DNA from: Siphonodentalium dalli
Lineage: Eukaryota; Mollusca; Scaphopoda; Gadilida; Siphonodentaliidae
Length of the DNA: 64,000 nt
Direction of reading: 5' to 3'
Assembly: GCA_032622095.1 (NCBI GenBank)
Contig: CP136066.1
Span: 204,992,978-205,056,977 of the forward strand
The notes under the pieces: generated by a model
The model's database searches: none
What the model saw: the letters and a program-made list of their open reading frames with translations, nothing else
Told to the model about the DNA's origin: nothing
Made by a program: the position numbers and the translations under genes
In this document: piece after piece, positions 46,517-57,499 of the stretch
Layout of the letters: every line of letters begins with the position of its first letter
How positions within the stretch are numbered: position 1 is the stretch's first letter

Positions 46517-47756
46517 ATTATATATTTTGGAAGATCTGTCTGTCTGTGTGTCTGTGTGTCTGTGTGTCTGTGTGTGTGTTCGCGATGGACTCGAAAACGG
46601 CCGACCCGATTTCGATGAAACTTGGTATGTGGGGGTATTTTCGGCCGGGGACGAACATAAGCATATTCATTTGTCCGTGCGACGTGACCTTGACCTTGAA
46701 ATCGGGTCATTTCAAGGTCAAACGCCCGAATATCACGGGATTTCGATGAAACTTGGTATGTGGGGGTACTTTCTTATGGCGAGTCTCATAAGCATATTCA
46801 TTTTCCCGTGCGACGTGACCTTGACCTTGAAATCGGGTAACTTCAAGGTCAAATCGCCAATTTTGATGGGATTTCGACGAAATTTGATACGTGGGGTTAC
46901 TTTTGTCCACTGGGTGTTTTGGACGGGTCAAATCGTGACCCCGACCTGACCTTGACCTTCATAATGATCAATTCAAGGTCAAATCGGGTAAAACCGGATG
47001 GATTTCGACGGGCACGTTTGTCGGGTACTTTTGTCCGGGCAGTGTTTTTGGACTGGTCAAATCGTTACCCCACTTGACCTTGACCTTCAAAATGGACAAT
47101 TCAAGGTCAAAGCCCGGACGAAGTCGGGTCACCTTCTAGTATATATATATATTGGAAGATCTGTCTGTGTGTCTGTCTGTGTGTCTGTCTGTGTGTTCGC
47201 GATGAACTCGAAAACGGCAGACCCGATTTCGATGAAACTTGGTATGTGGGGGTATTTTCGGCCGAGAACTGGCATGGGCCTATTAATTTGTCCGTGCGAC
47301 GTGACCTTGACCTTGAAATCGGGTAATTTCAAGGTCAAACGCCCGAATATCAGGGGATTTCGATGAAACTTGGTATGTGGGGGTACTTTCTTATGGTGAG
47401 TCTCTTAAGCATATTCATTTGCCCGTGCGACGTGACCTTTACCTTGAAATCGGGTCATTTCAAGGTCAAATCGCCAATTTTGATGGGATTTCGACGAAAT
47501 TTGATACGTGGGGTTACTTTTGTCCACTGATTGTTTTGGACGGGTCCAATCGTGACCCCGACCAGACCTTGACCTTCAAAATGATCAATTCAAGGTCAAA
47601 TCGGGTAAAACCGGATGGATTTCGACGGGCACGTTTGTCGGGTACTTTTGTCCGGGCAGTGTTTTTGGACTGGTCAAATCGTGACCCCAATTGACCTTGA
47701 CCTTCAAAATGGCCAATTCAAGGTCAAAGCCCGGACGAAGTCGGGTCATCTTCTAG
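46515..47756 (+). mobile_element. Two tandem Helitron-like non-autonomous elements, about 617 bp each
   Basis: Units 46515-47139 and 47140-47756 align throughout: GGAAGATCTGTCTGT, a GTGTCTGT microsatellite, TTCGCGATGGACTCGAAAAC, several TGACCTTGACCTT segments and the end AGCCCGGACGAAGTCGGGTC then CTAGT. The hairpin 10-20 bp before CTAG fits a Helitron/Helentron 3' end, and tandem head-to-tail copies fit rolling-circle behaviour. No Rep/helicase coding sequence. The open frames seen are not conserved between the two units. Confidence 0.7.
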
Positions 47757-47789
47757 TATATATATATATATATACATGGAATATTGCAT

Positions 47790-48130
47790 GATAAATGTTG
47801 ATAAATTGATTGATTGATTGTTTATTTGTTCAATATTTACAAACATATAATGCTAACAGGGAAATATTCAAAATAAACAAGATTATATTGTACAGGAGCG
47901 GCATGGCCAAATAGCCGGGACTTGTCTTCCTGTCGCCCATGTATGGAAATGAAACTTAAATAGTAAAATGACAACGTGAAATATAGTAACATTCAGTAAC
48001 ATAAAATATGAAAAATATAGATGTATGAATGGCGTATCCAAACCATTTACATGGTGTACACAGTATGCTGGTATATGTAATGGTTGTACCAAGCACTGGG
48101 TCAATATAATTGTATCTTGAGTGCAGTGTG
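47790..48130 (-). mobile_element. Probable LINE 3' end fragment (minus strand)
   Basis: TTGATTGATTGATTGTTTAT, read on the minus strand as a CAATCAAT tail, is a common 3' end of CR1/L2-type retrotransposons. Upstream (higher coordinates) is 300 bp without conserved coding sequence. Confidence 0.45.
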
Positions 48131-48261
48131 TATGGCTGAACTATTACAGTTTAGACTATATGACCAAATAAGAGTCTTTTAAGTTGGCTGTTCATTTTGT
48201 TTATATCCAGCTGTTCTGTTCACAAATGGCATGCAAGATTACATATAATCCAACATACCCA

Positions 48262-48813
48262 GGGGGGGGGGGGGTCGGAAAAAAAATTCAGGCACGTATG
48301 GCATTTTTTCCCATTCGATCATTTTTTGTACCCACCCACCCCCACCGCCAATTTTTTTTCCGTTTTCGGCAGTTTTTTCCGACCATTTTTTGACACCCAC
48401 CCCCCCTTTTAACACTAAAACAGAGATTTGCAGGGGAAATTCACTGTAAATAGCTGTATATGAATTTCTGTGCATACTATTTATCATGGATGTTAACATG
48501 GACATGTAAATAGGAATGAGTAATTTTGAGGTCATTCGGCCAAAAAAACATGGCTGCCAGCGGCCATCTTGGATTTCAAAATTTGCAACAAAATACAACA
48601 CGATAACTGCCTGCAGTCAGTTTACCAGTTAGAATTACATTATTTCTCTCATTCAAACTGATTCAAAGTGGTTTTGAAGCCCAACTCATTGCCAAAACAC
48701 TAAAAACAAGCAGGAATTTTTTTTTTTAGTTGCGGAAAAAATTGCTTGTTGGTGGCTTTGACCACCCACCCACCCCGGCATACGTGCCGGAAGAAATTTT
48801 TTCACCCCCCCCT
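48262..48813 (+). mobile_element. G-family MITE, copy 2, complete
   Basis: Starts with a G run, then CAGGCACGTATGGC; ends GGCATACGTGCCGG and a C run, as inverted termini. ACATACC with a following A or CA flanks both sides (about 48254 and 48815), a possible 8-9 bp target duplication. The interior has AACACTAAAACAGAGATTTG and one unit of the 160-bp type (CATGGCTGCCAGCGGCCATC). Non-coding. Confidence 0.8.
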
Positions 48814-48825
48814 GACATACCAGGC

Positions 48826-49550
48826 TTTTTTCTAGCAGTAAATTTCCATTGCAGACCATTGCATGCGGATTTCCTATACTGTATACACGAACAATTGAAT
48901 CTCGCTGTCGGAATTTGATTGTTCAGGAGAATAATAACCAATGATTTCTATTCCCGCGATGTAAAAAATGGAAGCAACATTTTTTTCTCATTATGCATAA
49001 GCAATTATCCCACAGGCCCACGGTGGGATCACAAAGCAAGAACCTTGATATGTATCGGAATTGCTTCGTCTCTGACTCTTTTGGGGAATTATGCGCGCAG
49101 TGAGTTTGACGCTAATCACCCAGATGATCCCAATTACTCGAGGCCGACCGCGGGGAAGACGATTTATCGATCGGGGAAGACCGCGGGGAAGACGATTTAT
49201 CGATCTGTTTGGAAAACATACAAGGAAACAAAACGTGTGCTCCATTTCTCTCCGATCGAATTTTGACATGTCTGAGGATCCGTTTTCTTTTCAAAGCACC
49301 ATTCCGGAACACCATATTTAGCCCAATGGTATAGCGTGATGGAGCGGTTGTAGAGTGGTTATTAATGTTCTTGACTAATAATGTGACATGGCGTGAAGAC
49401 ATCATGTGGTAGAAAATAATGTACTAGCTGTCGTTTGGAATTCCAGGGTCTTGAACTTTATAGACTCGTCCCTGGCTAATATATAGTTGAAACTGTACGA
49501 AGCTGTCGCACTGTAACGTGCCCTCTCCTATAATAACGACGACCAAATCA
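48826..49550. other. Intergenic sequence with a small GC-rich duplication
   Basis: GGGGAAGACGATTTATCGAT occurs twice at about 49153-49206. Otherwise nothing is recognised; the open frame at 48919-49266 spans this duplication and has no family similarity. Confidence 0.45.
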
Positions 49551-49889
49551 GAGCGATGGCAAGGTTTATAGTCTGGGGACCAGTCAACATGAACCTATAT
49601 ATCAGAGCGATGGCAAGGTTTATAGTATGGGGACCAGTCAACATGAACCTATCAGAGCGATGGCAAGGTTTATAGTCTGGGGACCAGTCAACATGAACCT
49701 ATCAGAGCGATGGCAAGGTTTATAGTCTGGGGACCAGTCAACATGAACCTATATATCAGATCGATGGCAAGGTTTATAGTATGGGGACCAGTCAACATGA
49801 ACCTATATATCAGAGCGATGACAAGGTTTATAGTATGGGGACCAGTCAACATGAACCTATATATCAGAGCGATGGCAAGGTTTATAGTA
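49551..49889. repeat. 48/54-bp minisatellite, about 6.5 units
   Basis: Units start CAGAGCGATGGCAAGGTTTA and continue TAGT(C/A)TGGGGACCAGTCAA to CATGAACCTAT, with or without an extra ATATAT. The last unit breaks off exactly where the retrotransposon 3' end starts (TTTATAGTATTATTATTATA). Confidence 0.95.
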
Positions 49890-50550
49890 TTATTATTATA
49901 TCCTTTTATTCCTCCTCCATGGGAGAGTATATTGAGAACATAAATAAACATGACAAAAAAGGTGAATATTATACATAGAAGTACAAAGTGCAAAATATAC
50001 CTATATATGCAGGTACATAATCCATGTGTGCTCCCTTGACTTATTATAGATCAGGGCGGCCATACCGGTCGGTTATAAGGCAATCCTTAATACCGTGATA
50101 TGCGTTGCCGCCCTAACCTGCCAAATCAAGCAGCCCAGAACAGAGTCGAGTATATTGGTTCAAGAGGAAACATGACAAAAACAGGTGAATATTATACATA
50201 GAAGTACAAAGTGCAAAATCAACATATATATACAGAACATATAATGGGTATTGTTATGTACATTGGATACATGTGCACTATACTAGAATTTAATTTTATA
50301 TGAATCAAATCATAGGGAGAGTGATTAATAGTTTACCTAGAATCGGAAGCTTTTGGATCACATATGTATTATATCAATGTCAGACATGAATTGATAATCA
50401 GGACTGCTTCAGGTTAATGTGGAATCTAGTATAGGCACGCGTAGCCCATGTACATGCTACTCACATATGACACATTCAAGACTTCTGAAAATCACGAAAG
50501 ATACATGTATGTTTTGTATAATAGTAGTACTACTAATAATTATCATATTA

Positions 50551-51786
50551 CGTTTTCACATGGTGGTATGCTTCCCATATTTTACACGTATTTTTCACTA
50601 TAAAGTATATAAATACATTCAAATCATCAATAAATGAGTTCAATTCATTCAGACCACCAGTCAAAAAAAATATAAGTTTGTCGTCGTCAGATAAAGAATC
50701 ATAATACATGTAGAGATTTATATCAAAGTTGGTAAGGAGAGAGAACTCAATTTCATTTCTTATATTGCCTACATCAGGGCATTCAATTAAAACATGTTTC
50801 ACATAGTCAGTATGCACACGAGAGCAATTTCCACATACCCTCTGCTCATACTGTATACATGAAAAATTTATAATTTTACCAACTCTGATGAAGTAGTGTT
50901 TATCAGTTGGATATCTTCTACATGTTTTCCAAAGTAATGAGGTGTAGAACCCCGGTTGGATCTTTTGGAATCTACTCAGTGTTCTTTCGGAGTTAATCCG
51001 GGACATCCAACCTGAGTTCTCAACCTCAGACATGTTATTTCTAATGATAGACTTCCACTCTAGTTTGTCTGGAAAATACGTTTCATCCATATACATATTA
51101 AAATATTCATTCGGGCCATACTTATCCAGAGTTGAAATTATATCCGTTGTAAACGATGTCATAGAGCATTGACCCTCAAATCCATGTTGGTGGATTCTCA
51201 GGATAAACACTTCTTTGGCAGTCTTTATCCTGTCAAGATTGCACATTGACCTTAAGAATGAAAGTTTTCGTTTATCTATGTAATATAATAGTGGATATAT
51301 TCCAAGGAGTCCCAGTACTACGTCAGTCCTGGCACGTACCGGTAAACCCTGGATTTGTTTCAAGCAGAATCGGTGACATTTCTCAAGCATTTCTGTATTT
51401 TTCATATTAAGGTCCCATAATATTTCTGTACCATAAAGGGCTCTTGGCAAAACTATGGACTCATATATAGTTTTACAGCTCATCTGGGTAATTCCACCTG
51501 CATATAATCCTGAATTTGATAACATTAAATATGTACCTCTTATTTTATCACAAACATGCTTTACAAAAGTGCTATTTAAATCGTATTTGTTCAGTGGAAT
51601 TCCCAGATGAGTGACTTCAATCTTTTCCGGTATAGTTGTAGATCCCATACATAGCGTCGGCCATGCACCTGTTACCAGTATGTTTGGATTCATTAAATAC
51701 AACCATACAGCATTTTGAAGGATTATATAGGTACCTCCATTGTTTGCTATATGAATAACATAGTTCACATAGTTGTTGTAATCCAT
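50551..51786 (-). pseudogene. LINE ORF2 C-terminal part (RT thumb and zinc finger), frame-broken
   Basis: Continues the RT after the catalytic motifs. Conserved blocks of such elements appear: KCHRFCLKQIQGLPVRARTD near the middle, and near the C-terminus a CysCys-His-Cys knuckle (CGNC, H, then IEC) common in LINE ORF2 proteins. It is in a different frame from the preceding RT fragment, with about 170 bp of overlap. Part of the retrotransposon at 49890. Confidence 0.75.
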
Positions 51787-51979
51787 TCATTGTTAAGGAT
51801 ATGAGTAACATTTCATCCGCCTGAGTGGGACTTGTACAGTTTACATCATGCATGTATAGACCACATTGTGAATTTCTTAATTCTAAGATAAGATCATTTA
51901 CATAGATCATATAAAATACAGGTGATAGAATTACTCCCTGTCTTGTCCCCTGACATACTGTGAACCAACGGGAGGTCAA
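51617..51979 (-). pseudogene. LINE RT fragment with altered catalytic motif
   Basis: Contains QGTRQGVILSPVFYMIYVND, the RT motif just before the active site, and then QADEMLLIS where the family has (Y/Q)ADD. The second catalytic Asp is Glu, which is expected to abolish polymerase activity. It is joined to the upstream and downstream parts only by frameshifts. Confidence 0.8.
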
Positions 51980-52002
51980 ACCATTATATTTAACTGAACA
52001 TT

Positions 52003-53574
52003 TTACTCCCGATATAAGATGTGCATGAAGTAAAATATGTGGCCTTGAATGCCACGATTGTGAAGTTTATACAGCAACCCGTTGACCCACACCATATCGA
52101 AGGCCATATCGAGGAAACAAGCATATAATTTGTGGCCCCTTTCTCTTGTATAATCAATGCATTCTCGTGTTATGTATGACACCATGTTGGAGCTCAATTT
52201 CTTCTGAAAACCATGTTGTAATGGATCAACCGTTAAAAATGTTGGTGAGTATTGTTCAATTCTTCTCTGAAGAATGCGCTCAGTTAATTTGTATAATACT
52301 GGCATGAGTGTTATAGCTCTGTAGCTATTAAAGTCGCTTCTAGATTTAGAACCGCCTTTGTAAAGAGTTACGATAACGCCCTTCTTTGCATTTATGGGGA
52401 CGGAGCTCAAATTGAACATTTCTGTTATGCATTTTGCAATTATTTTGTTTAATAATTCCGAACCATAAATTATATGTTCGTACGCGATATTGTCCCAACC
52501 GGAAGCTTTGTTGGAACTAAGTGACTTGTAACTTAATAACAACTCTTCAGATTTAACTGGAAATAGCAGTATTTTATCAATAGATGATGGTGACTTCTCA
52601 GAAATGTTACGTTGTACAAAATCATTAACCATTGTGAAGTGTTGCTCATCAAAGTCATCCGATACCAAAGGCGTATACAACCGTTCGAAATAGTCACCCC
52701 ATGCATTAACAATTTCTCCAGGATCTCTTAGCAATGTGCCATTGTAATTGAACATATTATTATTGGAACCCTTACGTTCAGAACGCCTTCGATTAAATAA
52801 TCTGAAAAACGAATCTTGATCAACTTCTGCTTTCTCGTCAATTTCATTGTCAATTTGCTGCATGTATTTACACGACATTTGTCGGTATATTCTTCTGAAT
52901 TTTGCTTTAGCTTCTTTGTAATTCGCGTAACTTAGATTCCCCGAACCTTGCCTGTGACGACCATCGGCTAACCACAAAGATCGGAGACGTTTCATTTCTT
53001 TGTGCAGATCATTCAGATGATCGTCCCAAAAAGGTTTGAGATGCCGTTGGAATTTTTTCCGTGGCAGGCTCTTGTTTGAAGCGCAATTTATTGCCTCAAC
53101 GATACTATTGTATGTTTTATTCAGATCATCTTCATTTTTAATGTCGTCCGTGCATGATTTCAAAGTTAAATCAAGGGAATGGTGATATGATTTTAAAATT
53201 GACGGGTCAGATTTAACTTTGATCCAGTTTATTTTAGAGTTATCTGAAGTGAGATTTGTGGAACTTATTTCATGCGAGGAAGGTATCTGCAATGAGAAAG
53301 CAATCGGTTGATGATTCGATACATTTAGAGAATCGTCGTCGATTACTTCAACATTGGATACCAGGCTTGTATCTTCACATGGAATTAAAACATGGTCAAT
53401 AATTGTGCAAGTATCACGATCACAGTTATATGGTACACACGTTGCTCGCATTGGACCGGTGAACATAGTGTGGTTAACAGAGAAATAATTGCAGTTATCG
53501 ACAAATTTCTTAAACTCGATATTCCTCGAATTGGACTTATCAAGGTTTCCATTCAGATCACCCATAACAATCAC
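52003..53574 (-). pseudogene. LINE ORF2 fragment: endonuclease C-terminus and RT N-terminus
   Basis: 523 codons. The endonuclease half has GDLN (residues 5-8), IIDHVLI (D60, H61) and SNHQPIAF at 86-93, where family members usually have SDH, so an active-site Asp is Asn here. The RT half begins near residue 355 with ASGWDNIAYEH, then YKGGSKSRSDFNSYRAITLM, QHGFQKKLSS and ACFLDMAFDMVW, which holds the first catalytic Asp. The frame opens at a GTG only because the upstream half is in another frame. Confidence 0.85.
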
Positions 53575-53579
53575 TCTAC

Positions 53580-54212
53580 CTATAGTGCTCTGAAGGTGTC
53601 TAAGACATTTTTAACTTTGACTAAATATTCACTATAAAATTCATCAGTATAATTAATCGATGGCAGATACACTTGTATAATGTATAGGTATTGGGTGCGA
53701 CTTATTTGCATTTGGATTCCAATTATCCTGTCATCATCAAGTTGCAACGGAGTTATGCACCTTGAATGTTTCTTGTGCCACATAAGGAACACTCCCCCTG
53801 GTATATGGCCCCGTTGAGATGGGAGACGCTGCGAGGCATCACATACTATATGATAATCATAATCATCACTGATTGACTCAACAAATATGGTATTATGCGC
53901 GCTCAGCCAATGTTCACTTACACCAACAACATCTACATGGGTATTGTTCAAGAGTTTAGTGAGATATGCTGCAGACGACATAATACCAGTCGCGTTCCAT
54001 GTTAAAAATGATCGTGATATCAGACTACAATTATTAGGCATCATGACATAGCGTGATATATACTTTGGTACATGTATATAGAGATCATTTTCAAAGTAAG
54101 ATTGATGATTTGCATATATATGATCAAGAATAAATATGCTGCTACTCACTGTCACAAGAATTAACAGTAAGAAGATAGTTGAATTATGTGACATCATATC
54201 TGAAAATATCAC
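53580..54212 (-). pseudogene. LINE endonuclease N-terminal fragment
   Basis: The frame holds the first half of an exonuclease-endonuclease-phosphatase domain: SFLTWNATGIM, then VVGVSEHWLS with the catalytic Glu, and later QVYLPS. It stops at 53580, about one base out of frame with GDLN of the next fragment; the simplest reading is a single-base indel shortly before. Upstream hydrophobic residues may be non-native to the domain. Confidence 0.8.
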
Positions 54213-54262
54213 TTGGTTTTACCAATGCATATATCAAGTATATTTATGGGTACATATAAGTG

Positions 54263-54616
54263 TTATACACGTGTCTCTGATCGGTAGTGGCACGTGGCAT
54301 CAATATTAGCGAGATGCTCAGCCCGAACGACCCATTTTCTGCAATAAATTTGATTTGCCCAGAAGGCTCTACTGGTGACTTTATCAACTTCTGATTCACC
54401 AACATTGATTCGAGCCGAATTTTGTGTCAGCATGATAATTTTAGTGAACTTTATGTCTTTGTTGTAAAGATAATCTCCAATGTCATAAACTGTGACGTCA
54501 TCAAGAAAGTTACTAAGGAATACCCTTTCCGTTTTTACGGATTCTGGAAGTCTATTCTTCAAAACACGATCTAAATCCCTTTCACTTGTAAGTACAATAA
54601 TTTCTGTAACTAACAT
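54263..54616 (-). pseudogene. LINE ORF1-like remnant
   Basis: 117 codons ending before the endonuclease. The region with SEVDKVTSRAFWANQIYCRK resembles the C-terminal part of ORF1 RNA-binding proteins of invertebrate LINEs (a pattern of DVDKV, then WP, then VRxW). The N-terminus is missing or in another frame. Assignment rests on position and this weak pattern. Confidence 0.4.
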
Positions 54617-56114
54617 CTAGCTCATCCACTGTACGAGTTCCAGATAGCAGCTATAGTATCCGGACTTCTGAAGCGCCTATTTAGAGCATTCTCAACTTCG
54701 CTGATGAAATAACCTCTTCCATAAATAGAAACCATACCTGCGTACCGGTCTATTTCAATCACGCGATTGACTATGTGCTTACTACCTGTAAATACGTATG
54801 TTGGATCGGAGACTCGTCTGTTAAACTTGAACTAATTATTGCTATTTATCACTATTTGATGCATGATGAACTCTGGTACTGGCATACAGTGAATACATTG
54901 TACTCCATTCACATCTGGATGCGTCAACGAGTCAAGGTCATCGCCTTATTACCAGTGCCGTATATATATATATTTTAGCATTGCGCGAATATGGTTTCTA
55001 TTTATGGAAGAGGTTATTTCCTCTGCGAGGCGGAAATGACCGAGACGTTGAGAATGGGTTTAGAGATTACATTAATTTGTGACGTTTGAGAATGGGTTTA
55101 GAGATTACCTTAATTTGTGACGTAGGTTCCTTGCTCTGGATTTACACTTCCACGCTCCTCTGTTGATTGGCAAGTGACTTCGTACTGAAAATGTCACGAG
55201 GGAGTGGCTCGTCAATAAAATACAAGGCTGGGCCGGCAAACTGCTCATATTCGGATGTTACGCCGCAGTAGCTGGCTGCATGTCAGTTCATGCATAAACT
55301 GAGCCACGCCAAATGCCCCTATATATATTCGAACTTACAACTTATAACTTACATTGGGGAAAGTGCCCGTCTGAAAGTTTGTGTCCCTTGCATTGGATTT
55401 CTTCCACCCGCAACTTTACCGCACTTCGCCTGTCTGTTCACAATCGGGTTCAACCAAATAAATTGGAGCATTAATTGCGATGATTGATTCAGCCCAAGTG
55501 ATGTGTCATGTGTGTGGAAACAAGCATTAGTTCCGCCCAATTGATGTGTCATGTGTGTGGAAGCAAGCGGGAAATTGATTCGATCGTCTCCATACCTCAT
55601 GGGTTTCAATGGCTTCGGTAATTTCATAACTGGAAGATTGATACGTAGTCAACACGCATGCAGTGATACTGTGATGAACATAAATCAGAATTGCTCTAGC
55701 GGTATCCATATGGTGTTTACTCAGAAAATTTCACCCCTGGTCAAATGGTCCTGCTGGAGTGCAATGATGTCGGTTTGTTCTGCTGAAATGATATGATGCT
55801 GGAAGGGCAAACTGATGCCGTAAAGACAAAAATAAGTAGCGTTATTTTTTTTACAATTGTCATTTTCTATATTAAATGCTCATACATATCGTCACAACTG
55901 CACCGGTGATAACGATATAAAGAGAGCCGGCAAAGATGCGCGGAGTTTGTCAGGAATTTATGACGGACGTCGCTGAAACCACACCCGTCTTTGGAGAAGG
56001 TCACGCAATAAATTATATCAGGAAAAATATCGTCTTGATAACCTTTGGGAAACATATCGTCTTGATAACATTTGGGAAACGCGTTTTATCTCAGGTTGTC
56101 TTTAATGATAATAT
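54617..56114. other. Intergenic sequence with a 31-bp perfect inverted repeat and small duplications
   Basis: 54706-54736 and 54990-55020 are perfect inverted complements (core AACCTCTTCCATAAATAGAA) separated by 253 bp. 55044-55125 holds a direct duplication with GAGAATGGGTTTAGAGATTA. 55497-55567 holds two copies of TTGATGTGTCATGTGTGTGG or a near variant. 55720-55870 is similar to the host sequence around the hAT-like element and shows the empty site near 55788. No gene supported. Confidence 0.55.
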
Positions 56115-56565
56115 GTGACCCGCCATATCAAATCCAGTCGTAAGTCGGGATTTTTTTTACCCTGTGCCAATGCATTCTCTTATATATGCGAGTCGACCAT
56201 AGGTCGCCTCGCATATATAAGAGAATGCATTGGCATAACAATTTTTTACAATTTTAATAATTGTATTCTTTAACAATTTTATAATTTCACCCATACAGAG
56301 CCCCAGACAAACATGAGCAGACGACACTCTTCTATATGCTTCTATAGATGTGTGGGGCTCCCTGCAGGGCAATGGATGTTTTTTATTTTATGTCCTAAAA
56401 ATTGTAAGAAACATTTATTTAAAAAAAATGATAAAAAATTGTTAGGTCAATGCATTCTCTTATATATGCGAGGCGACATATGGTCGACTCGCATATATAA
56501 GAGAATGCATTGGCACAGGATAAAAAAAATCCCGACTTACGACTGGATTTGATACGGCGGGTCAC
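56115..56565. mobile_element. MITE with GTGACCCGCC ends containing the paired-hairpin module
   Basis: Terminal inverted repeats of about 105 bp start GTGACCCGCC, pass through AATCCAGTCGTAAGTCGGGA and run into hairpins with stem CCAATGCATTCTCTTATATA (56166-56234 and 56446-56516). ATAT flanks both ends. The hairpin module is the one in F2 elements at 40214 and 63613, but the outer ends differ completely. The centre has AT-rich sequence resembling F2 and a small hairpin (GAGCCCCA / TGGGGCTC). Confidence 0.85.
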
Positions 56566-56739
56566 ATATGTCATTCGTGACCACATTGTCACATAACACA
56601 TGAGTACATATAACAAATATATAGTACATTACATAAACATGATATGTCAATTAAACATATAAACATATAAACAGGAAATACACATATATAATTGTAGTTT
56701 ATATAACACATACAAAGATGAACCTAGAAATCGGCAGTA
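56566..56739. other. AT-rich spacer
   Basis: Short ACATATAAACATATAA-like repeats only. Confidence 0.4.
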
Positions 56740-57030
56740 TATAGGAGATAAATATTTGACCCCCGCTGCGCTCTGGGGCCAAATCATCAGGTTGCGACAC
56801 CTGTGAATCGGCGCCGTTTTTCATGAGTTAGATGGATATATCTCATTACCCGCGGTGTGACTTATACCGATTGGCCTTAAATATTTTGCTGCTCGCATTA
56901 TCAGATGTTCATCAGGACGTGGTAAAAATTTAGACGCAATCGGACATGGGGGTGATATATTTTTAAACGCGTTAAAATCGTGACAGATATAGACACACAG
57001 ACACACACTTGGCTTTTATATATGTCAGAG
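56740..57030 (+). repeat. Interspersed element fragment with ACAGACAC tail
   Basis: Begins near GACCCCCGCTGCGCTCTGGG and ends AATCGTGACAGATATAGACA then CACACAGACACACAC and TTTTATATATGT, a tail arrangement like those of the 16478 and 27665 elements. Boundaries approximate, class unknown. Confidence 0.4.
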
Positions 57031-57139
57031 TTATGGAGACACGGACTCAGTATGTGAGTGTTCATTGCTTCATGTTTGCTTAACTCAGTGAGCGTGAACA
57101 AATTCTCATTTCTTATCGAAATGTCCATGTGTCGATCGG

Positions 57140-57300
57140 AATGGTACATTGGGATGTCCCTCAAACCAAATTAAGTTTGAAAATCGGTCCCGATTTTCAT
57201 CCAAGTCGGTGTTCGAACCCGCGCCAAACTCGTCTAGCCCAGACTGTGGTGATCTTATCGACGACCTAACCACATCGGATACGGGGACATCATAAAAGGA
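57140..57300 (-). repeat. Possible tRNA-derived SINE head
   Basis: On the minus strand, GTGGTTAGGTCGT (57262-57274) resembles a Pol III A box, and CGGGTTCGAACAC (57209-57221) is a near-consensus B box at a tRNA-like distance. The flanking bases do not fold into a full tRNA, so this reads as a SINE head rather than a functional tRNA. No second copy was noticed here. Confidence 0.4.
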
Positions 57301-57499
57301 AGCCCTTTCATCGAGAGTTAGGAAGCGTAGGCCTATCAGTCTGAATATGGGTTTGAACCCACCACCTATGAAATTCTTGATATGCCATTCTGGAAACATC
57401 ACAATGCACTTCCTCTGAAATTGCATCTGTGACCATACGATTAGGCCATACTGGTACTGGGATCAACAATCACAACATCGTTCTGGCCAAACCTGAGTT
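57301..57499. other. Spacer
   Basis: Nothing recognised. Confidence 0.3.

Larger units (their letters stand above)
49890..54616 (-). mobile_element. Decayed EN-RT non-LTR retrotransposon (LINE)
   Basis: Minus-strand order: ORF1-like remnant, apurinic-type endonuclease, reverse transcriptase, C-terminal zinc-finger region, 3' UTR. The coding parts lie in at least four successive frames, and one RT catalytic residue is changed, so this copy is dead. The 3' UTR (49890-50547) ends in a (TAA)n-like tract, contains a direct duplication (GGTGAATATTATACATAGAA twice) and a GC-rich hairpin near 50053-50120. Domain order and motifs fit the jockey/CR1 group of LINEs; the clade is not resolved. It is inserted at the end of the 54-bp minisatellite. 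Confidence 0.85.

Noticed and set aside
54775-54978. Short frame containing WIGDSSVK, resembling an SGNH/GDSL hydrolase motif
   Set aside because: Only 67 codons, no following catalytic blocks, and it lies between the arms of an inverted repeat; probably chance.
57209-57274. Functional tRNA gene
   Set aside because: A and B boxes are present, but I could not see a matching acceptor stem or a standard anticodon arm.
57106-57426. 106-residue minus-strand frame
   Set aside because: Crosses the tRNA-like SINE head and repeats; no domain recognised.
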